NCBI GenBank assembly: GCA_002329575.1
Contig: DCTK01000106.1
Coordinates: 1-10,477 of the forward strand
Source: Sutterella sp. UBA1442
Lineage (GTDB): Bacteria > Pseudomonadota > Gammaproteobacteria > Burkholderiales > Burkholderiaceae_F
DNA length: 10,477 nt
Direction of reading: 5' to 3'
This document shows, piece after piece, positions 1-6,236 of the stretch. The notes under the pieces were generated by a model. The model was not told the DNA's origin. It did not search any database and saw nothing but the letters and a program-made list of their open reading frames with translations. The first letter of the stretch is position 1. The number at the start of each line of letters is the position of its first letter. Both the position numbers and the translations under genes were made by a program.

Positions 1-433
1 CATGCTGGGAAAAAGTTCCGTAAACCCGACCAAATCGGTGCTCATGACGACTAAAGCTCCAACAGAACCTGGGCCTAGCGTTAAAGGAATTGCCATGGGA
101 ACAATGGCAAGGTCTAAAACGGAGGTTTTGACATCGGGTACAGTCGGTCGGCCTTGAACTAAAGAAACGGCCGATAAAAACAAAAGCGCTCCGGCACCGA
201 TTTTGAAAGCAGGTACAGAAATCCCCAGAAGATTGAAAATAACGTCTCCGCCCACAAGCAAGATAACACTGATGACTTCAACTCCCACGGTGACTTTTAT
301 TGCTAAAAGCCTTTTTTGTCATTTCATTGCAGTCAACCGTTAGGGCCAAAAACACAGAAATGATGAAAAAAGGTGTAAGTAAGAAGAAAAACCGAACAAA
401 GGTGGAAATAAACAGGGCTAGGATCGAAGTCAT
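1..433 (-). pseudogene. MarC-family integral membrane protein, partial and frameshifted
   Basis: Reading down from an ATG at 433, the first frame gives a hydrophobic start (LLTPFFIISVFLALT, about residues 19-32) typical of MarC/UPF0056 proteins, but it ends at a TGA at 278-280 after 51 codons. The +1 frame carries on without interruption from about 308 to the left edge and encodes the next MarC segments: a membrane helix, GAGALLFLSAVSLVQG, then MAIPLTLGPGSVGALVVMS, which is the family's second conserved half-repeat. Removing one base from the A6 tract (coding strand, 317-312) would join the frames as MTKRLLAIKVTVGV; removing one T from the T4 tract (308-305) would give KKALAIKV. Both fit the family. 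The start has a good ribosome site (AAGGAA, six bases upstream). MarC proteins are six-helix inner-membrane proteins of unknown transport role; the link to multidrug resistance in the name is historical. The gene is truncated by the window edge. A sequencing error is an alternative to true inactivation. Confidence 0.8.
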
Positions 434-452
434 GATGTTCCTTCATTAAATC

Positions 453-485
453 GGAAAGAGAGACCCACCGGGTTACTCTCTTTCC
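453..485 (-). terminator. Intercistronic hairpin between the lyase and marC
   Basis: A perfect 10-bp inverted repeat (GGAAAGAGAG at 453-462 and CTCTCTTTCC at 476-485) is extended by ACCC/GGGT around a three-base loop, with a two-base bulge. It begins 15 bases after the lyase stop codon. On the minus strand no run of T follows it (GATTTAATG comes next), so it is a poor intrinsic terminator. It may instead be a transcript-stabilising or partly terminating structure that lowers marC expression relative to the lyase. Confidence 0.55.
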
Positions 486-500
486 TCAAGGAGCAAGATG

Positions 501-2000
501 TTATGCTAAGAATGCTTTAACAGTATCTTCAAGTTTTTGCTTAGCCGCCTCGACGTGAGCTAAACGAGTCTGACAAACGGCTTCATCTTCTTGAAGCTGT
601 TGTTCAATCACGTCCAATTGGCGATTCACTTCAGCGCTGGCCGAGCCGCCCATGCAAGTCTTCGATTGAGCATTTTTCACGGGGTCTAAGGCCGCTTTGA
701 GATCTTGTTCCGTCATCTTTGTTGAGAAGTTGAACAGTTTTTGACAGAACATATCAAGTTCACTGAGTGAGATCTGATCGGCTAACAGGTGCTTTTCATT
801 TAAATAGCCGACAACATCGGCAACGATTTCATGAGCCTCACGGAACGAAATTTTGTCAATGCGAACAAGGTAATTGGCTAATTCCGTCACGGTGCAGAAG
901 TTGCGGCGAGCACAGTCGATCATGCGCTCTTTGTTCACCTTAATATCTTTAATCGAAACATTTAAAAGGTCAGTGTCTTGCATGAACTCTGTCATAGCAG
1001 TCCAGAAGTAACGCATGGATTCAGAGCTAATGTCTCGGCAATGCATGTAGGGGACATTCTTCATTCCTGTACAAATCGAAACATAGAAAGCCTCTTGATG
1101 AGCTGCCTTGGCACGGACATGTTCAAGACCAATGGGATTTTTCTTTTGAAGCATGATTGACGAACAGCCAGCTACGGAATCATCGACTTCGAGATAACCA
1201 TACTCAGGCGTTGCCCAAATGGTTAAATCCATGGCAATGCGACCGAAGGTCAGTGTTGCCATTGACATGGCTGCAGTCATTTCAAGTGCAAAATCACGAC
1301 CGGCAACGCAGTCAAGAGAGTTTTCAAGGGGTTTATCGAAGCCAAGTAATTCAGAGGTGTAGTGACGATCAATGTTAAAAGTGGTTGATCCCATAGATCC
1401 GCCGCCCAAAGGACATTGATTGATAGTTGTCCAAACATGACTTAGTCGTTCGTAGTCTCGCGACATCGCATTTAGTACTGCTGAACAATAATGTGCCAAG
1501 GTAATCGGTTCAGACGGTTGTAAATGGGTGTAGCCAGAAATGACTGCATCGGTATTGTTTCGGGCTAATTGCAAGAAGTTTCGACGAAGCGTATTGAAAT
1601 GTTGGCATAGCTCAAGAAATACTCGTCGGGCATCGTAACGAATTTGTGTAGCAAACATATCATTTCGAGAACGGGCTGTATGTTGCTGTCCGCCTACTTC
1701 CAGCGATGTACGCTTAATGAGATAGCGCTCGAAGTTGAAGTACAAGTCCTCAACATCAGGAATAATTTCAAATTGTGGATTGTCCTGCATTGACGCAATT
1801 TCTTGTGTCACTTGGAGAATTTGTTTGGCAACCTCTTTCTCGATGATTCCCTGTTTAGCTAACATCAAAACGTGTGCTTTATTGATATCGAGGAACGTTT
1901 GATAAGAGCGTTGAAGATCGGAGGCGATTGCTGGTCGAATTAAGTAGTCAACAATTTCTTTTGCCGGTGCTTTTTTGATTTTTCCTCGTTGAATAGCCAT
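501..2000 (-). CDS. Argininosuccinate lyase family C-N lyase (divergent ArgH-like)
   Basis: This 499-residue protein belongs to the aspartase/fumarase superfamily, argininosuccinate-lyase branch, whose members break a C-N bond and release fumarate, usually as homotetramers in the cytoplasm. Visible motifs are HTARSRND (107-114), GYTHLQ (156-161, catalytic Thr-His pair 158-159), GSTTFNIDR (204-212), NSLDCVAGRDFALE (227-240), the signature loop GCSSIMLQKKNP (278-289, with the catalytic serine at 280 or 281) and SFREAHEIV (385-393). Two points are unusual. The WGGRF motif near the N-terminus of true ArgH is absent, and the signature reads MLQ instead of MPQ. The length, about 40 residues above most ArgH proteins, and the spacing of the active-site residues recall ethylenediamine-disuccinate lyase, an ArgH relative acting on other aspartate adducts. 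A substrate other than argininosuccinate is therefore possible. The ATG at 2000 is preceded by AAGGAG with six-base spacing. No other arginine gene is visible nearby. Confidence 0.85.
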   Translation of the reverse strand: MAIQRGKIKKAPAKEIVDYLIRPAIASDLQRSYQTFLDINKAHVLMLAKQGIIEKEVAKQILQVTQEIASMQDNPQFEIIPDVEDLYFNFERYLIKRTSLEVGGQQHTARSRNDMFATQIRYDARRVFLELCQHFNTLRRNFLQLARNNTDAVISGYTHLQPSEPITLAHYCSAVLNAMSRDYERLSHVWTTINQCPLGGGSMGSTTFNIDRHYTSELLGFDKPLENSLDCVAGRDFALEMTAAMSMATLTFGRIAMDLTIWATPEYGYLEVDDSVAGCSSIMLQKKNPIGLEHVRAKAAHQEAFYVSICTGMKNVPYMHCRDISSESMRYFWTAMTEFMQDTDLLNVSIKDIKVNKERMIDCARRNFCTVTELANYLVRIDKISFREAHEIVADVVGYLNEKHLLADQISLSELDMFCQKLFNFSTKMTEQDLKAALDPVKNAQSKTCMGGSASAEVNRQLDVIEQQLQEDEAVCQTRLAHVEAAKQKLEDTVKAFLA

Positions 2001-2316
2001 TTTCCTCTCCTTAGGTCAGTTAATAAATACCTGCTTTGATTATTGAGAGAAGTTGTCAATTCAACCATTAGAATGATCAAAACTAAAGATAATTATGTAT
2101 TTTTGCGATAATGCGGGTTTTTCTTAATTCTTGTATTCATGGCAATTTTTATGAAACCTCAATTCGGGAAGAAATTGCAATCGAAGTAATGCAGGCATGA
2201 AACTACTCCAAGGCGCGGACAAACATATGAAACTTAGATAGATTCAGACCCTCTTTTTTCGTGCTGAGCAAGAAAAAGGAGGGTCTTTTTAGAGAGGACG
2301 AATTGCCAGGCAAAGA
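2001..2316. other. Intergenic region between the lyase start and the autotransporter end
   Basis: These 316 bases hold the upstream region of the lyase gene, read to the left. A TTGACA hexamer lies at 2059-2054 on the minus strand, but no good -10 box stands at normal spacing. The region also contains the terminator-like hairpin at 2247-2290. Only very short plus-strand reading frames occur: 16 codons from 2139 and 14 codons (2197-2241) ending just before the hairpin. Neither has a convincing ribosome-binding site. Confidence 0.6.
2247..2290 (+). terminator. Rho-independent terminator, best formed on the plus strand
   Basis: The 14-base arms (GACCCTCTTTTTTC at 2247-2260 and GAAAAAGGAGGGTC at 2272-2285) enclose an 11-base loop and are followed by TTTTT (2286-2290). 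In plus-strand RNA every position pairs, with one G-U wobble. In minus-strand RNA that position becomes a C-A mismatch, and no U-tract follows. It may still weakly terminate the autotransporter transcript, which arrives from the right. The features nevertheless point to a plus-strand transcript ending here, although no plus-strand gene is evident upstream. Confidence 0.65.
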
Positions 2317-5034
2317 TTAGAAGCGATATTGCGCTTCCATTGCAGCACTCCAACCTTGTGTATCGCCTGCTTGGCAGTCAACATCCGCTCTGAAATTCCA
2401 ATTGCCGACATCTCTGCCTATGCCAAATGACACTTCTGCATAGTCTCCGAATTTGAGATCGGGTAGAACTTGATCGCTCACGCTGTTTCCTTCATTGTCT
2501 GTCAGGCCGTATGCAGTAGCTCCGGAATTGTCATCATTCCAGACATAACGTCCTTCTACATATATACGCCAATCGTTTGGAATGGCACTTTCGATTCGGA
2601 TACCGGGACTAACTTCCCAATTGGAGAAACTATCCATTGAAACTTTTACATCATGTGCAGAATGAAAGTTTTGGCCGCTGACGTACGTATAAATGACATC
2701 TAAAGACGGAATGACAGAGAAGCTTGTATTCGGAATGGCAAGATGCATACCTAATGACAATCCACTTCCAATCCAATAGTTATCGATATCGGTTGAGTTT
2801 CCTAAATGACTATTGACATCACTGGCCAAGTAGCCGATATTGGCATGCCAGTCTGCAAATGTTTGTCCAGTGGAGAGTTTTGCGGCAAGGCCTAAAAAGC
2901 CCCCTTGTGAGCTCACATCATTGACACGATCTTCTCCGCTTGCGGTTATAAAACCACCATACATCCCCAGTCGTGAAGATAATTTGCCGAAGTGTTGAGG
3001 TTCTGACATTGCTGAAAACAGTGCGATACCGTAGTCCAAGTCCCAGTCAGAACCATAGTGTTCGACGTTCAGAGAGACTTGACCGCCTAGAGCGGAACCG
3101 TCAACACGGCCATATGTTGTCCATGCGCCGTTATTAAGGTGTTCTGAGTTAAATAGTCTTTGAGAAATCTCGTGTTGAAGTATTTGGGCAGTCTTTTGAA
3201 TCAGAACGCCGGCGTAAACCTCGGGGTTGAAATATGAAGGTTTAGGATCAATGGGGATCTCGGGATCCGCATCTGCAATCGATGAGAAGGTGTATGTTCC
3301 ATTTGAAGCATCATCAAGTGTTACATTGTATTTATATAACTTTCCGTTGACGCTTTTGGCTTCGTCTAACAGACCAAATGAAAGATTCTCGATAGACTCT
3401 CCTTCTAAGAGTGTAACGGTTGCAACGTCTTGGCCGTCAGCCATGTCAGATAAAACGTTCCAATGTCCAACATCTAAAGAGAGACTTCCGTTCCCAAAGA
3501 TATTATGTTCCGTCAAAGTTAGAGAATCGGCAGTACTGTTTGCTAAATCGACATCCATGGTTAAGTTAACATGATGCTCGCCCGATTCTTTTGCCCCAAG
3601 TGAGTGGATCGTGTAGGTTTGAATCTGCTCATCGGCAAAAGATAGATTTCTTAGATTTTGGGCGTCACCCATAAGCATCACGCCACTTGTTTTAAGCGTG
3701 TCTTTATGGCCTATATTTAAAGTTCCTCGGTAAAAATTGAGATCGGCAACAATGGTATTGTTGTCTTGGTCAGTGAAATCAATAATGCCGTTAAAGCTTA
3801 CCGTTCCCGTTGAATTTTCCTCTTGATTGATATTGATGTTGATATTCGTTTCAAAGATTCCGCTGCTTCCAAGGTCATAATAACTTCCGTTACCTTCAAT
3901 GTTTCCATTGAAGGTGATTGTCCTTTCAGGGCCGGCAGATAAATTCAGATTGGCAGAGTGTGCTCGCAACGTATACAGCTTTTTTCCTACAACGAAATCC
4001 CCCATATTGATGTATATATCGGATCCATGAGTTGCAGAGTTTTGATCAAATAAAACGTCTTTGTTTTCTGCTGCAATAGTCAGAATCATGGGAGTGACAT
4101 ATTTCTTTGAGCCATCAATAATTTCTTTGGGGATTACTGAACTTAGAGAAGTTCCGATAGGTTGCGGATACAGATGTGCCAGGTAGATTGCCCCTCCGGA
4201 GGTGCTCGCAGAATTGTTGATGAAATTCGTGTCTTTAATGATTGTTTGCCAACTTCGGGTGATTAACAAAGCGCCGCCATTAGCCCCTGTAGAATTTGCC
4301 TCGAACAGACTGTTGGAGATATTAGTTTTTATAGCTCGATCGAGGTAAATGGCCCCACCATATGCCCGAGCAAAGTTATTGGCAAACACTGAGTCAGTAA
4401 CCAGAATCTCATTGTAGGCAGACTTGTCGGACCCCGTGGTACTCTCAATATAAGAGAAAGCACCTCCATGGTCGGATAAATTTTTTGAATTTTGAAAAAC
4501 CATGCGGTTTAGTGAAACGATGCAAGGCAAATCAGGATCTTGTGCACCTCCTTCGACTGCAATTCGTGTTTGGATGCCCCCGCTGTACTCGATGATGTTA
4601 CCGTTTGTCTCATCAAACTTAATAGATCCTGCCCCAACCATTTCCAAGCTTTTATCTGAAGAGAACACGGTCAGTAGGCTACCGGGGGTAATCGGATAGG
4701 TCTCAAGGCCAAAACCATTCCAGTTAATTTTTAATGCATTATGAGCCTCAAGAGTTTCTGAGGTATTGTCAAAATTCAGATCTGCGCTCACATCGATTTC
4801 AACAGCATTTGATTCGACAGCAGCACTAAATTCATTCCACGATGAGATCGGTTGAGCGAAAATGCAGCTACAGTTGACTGCCAAAGCAACGGCCACTGCA
4901 GTTGCTTTGATAGATAAAGAACCTGATTTTTTTATTGATGGTGTAGTGAAGGACTTATTTTGAGACTGAATTAAGTAGTAATTGTTATGTTGGGGGGGGG
5001 ATTTTTTAGTTGTTTCATCATGATGAGGATCCAT
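2317..5034 (-). CDS. Autotransporter adhesin-like protein with Pmp-type repeats and phase-variable poly-C tract
   Basis: A 905-residue type Va secretion protein. A charged N-terminal extension (1-42) precedes a signal-peptide hydrophobic core (about 43-60, likely cleaved after CIFA). The passenger (about 61-600) carries chlamydial polymorphic-membrane-protein style repeats pairing FxxN with GGA: F180/G190, F217/G226, F244/G253, F271/G280 and a weaker one at F329. The middle three are exactly 27 residues apart, as expected of rungs of a parallel beta-helix. The last 300 residues or so form the autotransporter beta-barrel, ending in the outer-membrane signal AQYRF. The passenger should be exposed on the cell surface, perhaps as an adhesin; the ligand is unknown. 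Codons 12-15 contain nine consecutive C residues (coding strand, 5000-4992), so one-base slippage would shift the frame before the signal peptide. The ATG at 5034 has no evident Shine-Dalgarno sequence; an in-frame TAA just upstream rules out an earlier start in this frame. Confidence 0.9.
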   Translation of the reverse strand: MDPHHDETTKKSPPQHNNYYLIQSQNKSFTTPSIKKSGSLSIKATAVAVALAVNCSCIFAQPISSWNEFSAAVESNAVEIDVSADLNFDNTSETLEAHNALKINWNGFGLETYPITPGSLLTVFSSDKSLEMVGAGSIKFDETNGNIIEYSGGIQTRIAVEGGAQDPDLPCIVSLNRMVFQNSKNLSDHGGAFSYIESTTGSDKSAYNEILVTDSVFANNFARAYGGAIYLDRAIKTNISNSLFEANSTGANGGALLITRSWQTIIKDTNFINNSASTSGGAIYLAHLYPQPIGTSLSSVIPKEIIDGSKKYVTPMILTIAAENKDVLFDQNSATHGSDIYINMGDFVVGKKLYTLRAHSANLNLSAGPERTITFNGNIEGNGSYYDLGSSGIFETNINININQEENSTGTVSFNGIIDFTDQDNNTIVADLNFYRGTLNIGHKDTLKTSGVMLMGDAQNLRNLSFADEQIQTYTIHSLGAKESGEHHVNLTMDVDLANSTADSLTLTEHNIFGNGSLSLDVGHWNVLSDMADGQDVATVTLLEGESIENLSFGLLDEAKSVNGKLYKYNVTLDDASNGTYTFSSIADADPEIPIDPKPSYFNPEVYAGVLIQKTAQILQHEISQRLFNSEHLNNGAWTTYGRVDGSALGGQVSLNVEHYGSDWDLDYGIALFSAMSEPQHFGKLSSRLGMYGGFITASGEDRVNDVSSQGGFLGLAAKLSTGQTFADWHANIGYLASDVNSHLGNSTDIDNYWIGSGLSLGMHLAIPNTSFSVIPSLDVIYTYVSGQNFHSAHDVKVSMDSFSNWEVSPGIRIESAIPNDWRIYVEGRYVWNDDNSGATAYGLTDNEGNSVSDQVLPDLKFGDYAEVSFGIGRDVGNWNFRADVDCQAGDTQGWSAAMEAQYRF
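4992..5000 (-). repeat. Poly-C homopolymer (C9), candidate phase-variation tract
   Basis: Nine consecutive G residues on the plus strand are nine C residues in the autotransporter coding strand, 35 bases after its start codon and next to an A6 run (5007-5002) with a single T between. Homopolymers of this length in the 5' end of surface-protein genes are typical contingency loci. As written (nine C) the tract keeps the ATG at 5034 in frame with the signal peptide. Confidence 0.8.
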
Positions 5035-5102
5035 AAGTGTTTATAAAAAATGATTAAATTCATACTACTTAACTATGGGGTTGAATGAAATCAGGGTTTT
5101 CC

Positions 5103-5130
5103 ATCGTATTGCAGATAAGGTCTGAGTAAA
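5103..5130 (-). promoter_or_regulatory. Possible sigma-70 promoter for the autotransporter
   Basis: On the minus strand, TTTACT (5130-5125, four of six to consensus) and TACGAT (5108-5103, five of six) stand 16 bases apart. This would give a leader of about 60 bases before the ATG at 5034. The match is moderate and the intergenic DNA is AT-rich, so it could be chance. Confidence 0.3.
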
Positions 5131-5238
5131 GATATTGGAGAGGGTGGCAAGGGAAATCTCAAGAAACAATGAATCATGATAAAAGTGATGAAATCAATGG
5201 TTCTAATCTCCGAGTTTAACGACTGGGACTCAGATAAC

Positions 5239-5273
5239 TTGTCGTGCAAACTGGTAACTGTTTACACGAACAA
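5239..5273. repeat. Imperfect inverted repeat in the divergent intergenic region
   Basis: The arms TTGT-CGTG-C-AAAC (5239-5251) and GTTT-A-CACG-A-ACAA (5260-5273) pair over 12 positions, with one C-A mismatch and one bulged A, around the eight-base loop TGGTAACT. No T-run follows on either strand, so it is not an intrinsic terminator. It could be an operator for a dimeric regulator of either divergent gene, or a structured leader element. Confidence 0.4.
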
Positions 5274-5524
5274 AAGAATACCGATAGATTGAATAGTGAT
5301 TTTGATTTCGGTTGTTAAGAGTTTCCCTTCGTTATTTCATAATTGTGAACGCTTAATGCAAAGATGAGGAGATGAAAAAATCGAGTTCAGTGGGTATTTT
5401 TTCGATAATTTAAACTTTCTGAATGAATTCCTCGTGCATTTACTTTTCAATAAAACAGGATCACAAGCATTCCTTATGAAGTCGATCACTTAATCTGTTA
5501 GAAGCTTCCCATCTGAACATAATT

Positions 5525-5553
5525 TTGAAAGTATTGATAACAATAGGGTTAAT
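5525..5553 (+). promoter_or_regulatory. Possible promoter of the folate operon
   Basis: TTGAAA (5525-5530) is followed after 17 bases by GTTAAT (5548-5553), which matches the -10 consensus at four of six positions. Transcription would start near 5560, giving a leader of about 30 bases. The position suits the operon, but the -10 match is weak. Confidence 0.3.
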
Positions 5554-5577
5554 GCGCTTTTCCAAAGAAAATTAGTG

Positions 5578-5582
5578 AGGAG
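5578..5582 (+). promoter_or_regulatory. Ribosome-binding site that decides the cyclodeaminase start
   Basis: AGGAG lies six bases before the ATG at 5589 but only three bases before the in-frame GTG at 5586. The spacing favours ATG 5589 as the true start, giving 206 residues. Confidence 0.65.
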
Positions 5583-5588
5583 AGAGTG

Positions 5589-6209
5589 ATGTTGTTATCT
5601 GCAATGTCATTGAATGACTTTTCATTGGAATTGGCCAGCTCATCACCGGCTCCTGGTGGTGGTAGCGCTTCGGCTGTTGCTGGAGCACTGGCCGCCTCTT
5701 TGTCGTCCATGGTTGCTAATTTAACGATAGGCAAGAAAGGATACGAAGATTATCAGGATGAAATGAAAGCGTTGCTTATTCAGGCCGAGGACTTAAGAAA
5801 TGAGCTGATGTTATTGATGGATCAAGATTCTGAATCTTTCCATCAGTTACTCAAAGCAATGAAATTACCTAAAAACACAGATGAAGAGAAAATCGCGCGC
5901 ACAGAAGCAATTCAAGGCAGTTTAAAAAAGTCTTCGGAAATTCCCATGCAAATTGCACAAAAGAGCTTTTGCGTCTTTGCTTTGTCTCGTTGTGTTTTAC
6001 TTCACGGCAATAAAAATGCCGTTACGGATGCTTTGGTCAGTGCGATGTTTGCGCGAACAGCCGTACTGGGAGCACTTTTAAACGTCAGAATCAATTTATT
6101 GAGTATCAAAGACGAATTTTACGTCTCAGAGATGCGGGCAAAAGTCGATACGCTTCGAGCTAAAACTTTGATCGAGGAATCTAATCTTTTGGAGATGGCC
6201 TCTTTTTGA
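5589..6209 (+). CDS. Formiminotetrahydrofolate cyclodeaminase (FTCD C-terminal domain family)
   Basis: A single-domain member of the cyclodeaminase/cyclohydrolase family (206 residues from ATG 5589), all-helical and usually dimeric. It converts 5-formimino-tetrahydrofolate to 5,10-methenyl-tetrahydrofolate plus ammonia. The folate-binding signature PAPGGGSASA is at 20-29, followed by MVANLTIGKKGYEDY (41-55). The conserved C-terminal block AVTDALVSAMFARTAVLGALLNVRINL (144-170) retains Asp147, although neighbouring positions vary from the usual SDAGVAA. The closest functional alternative is methenyltetrahydrofolate cyclohydrolase (FchA), which has the same fold. Placement 27 bases before glutamate formimidoyltransferase makes cyclodeaminase the better call. 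In animals both activities sit in one polypeptide with the transferase first; here they are separate and the order is reversed. A GTG at 5586 is a possible but worse-spaced start. Confidence 0.88.
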   Translation: MLLSAMSLNDFSLELASSSPAPGGGSASAVAGALAASLSSMVANLTIGKKGYEDYQDEMKALLIQAEDLRNELMLLMDQDSESFHQLLKAMKLPKNTDEEKIARTEAIQGSLKKSSEIPMQIAQKSFCVFALSRCVLLHGNKNAVTDALVSAMFARTAVLGALLNVRINLLSIKDEFYVSEMRAKVDTLRAKTLIEESNLLEMASF

Positions 6210-6236
6210 TTAATCGTCTAAAGGAGAATAGCGATT

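Larger units (their letters stand above)
5035..5585. other. Divergent intergenic region, no gene seen
   Basis: This 551-base AT-rich spacer separates the leftward autotransporter from the rightward folate operon. It must hold the promoters of both. I see only weak promoter matches (5103-5130 minus, 5525-5553 plus) and an imperfect hairpin at 5239-5273. No reading frame of useful length with a ribosome-binding site is visible on either strand. Its length leaves room for regulator sites, but no operator can be named. Confidence 0.6.

Noticed and set aside
306..318. Programmed -1 ribosomal frameshift at A AAA AAG in marC
   Set aside because: A -1 shift leads to a TAG two codons later (after GGC TTT), and the downstream MarC frame requires a +1 shift or loss of one base.
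2031..2059. TTGACA on the minus strand upstream of the lyase as a promoter -35 box
   Set aside because: The sequence at 16-18 base spacing (for example AAGCAG) does not resemble a -10 box, so it is not listed as a promoter.
3227..3574. A 115-codon plus-strand frame inside the autotransporter
   Set aside because: Antisense to a clear passenger-domain coding region and without recognisable motifs.
5374..5415. A 13-codon plus-strand frame starting at an ATG preceded by GAGGAG
   Set aside because: The Shine-Dalgarno match touches the ATG with no spacing and the frame ends at once (MKKSSSVGIFSII), so it is unlikely to be translated.
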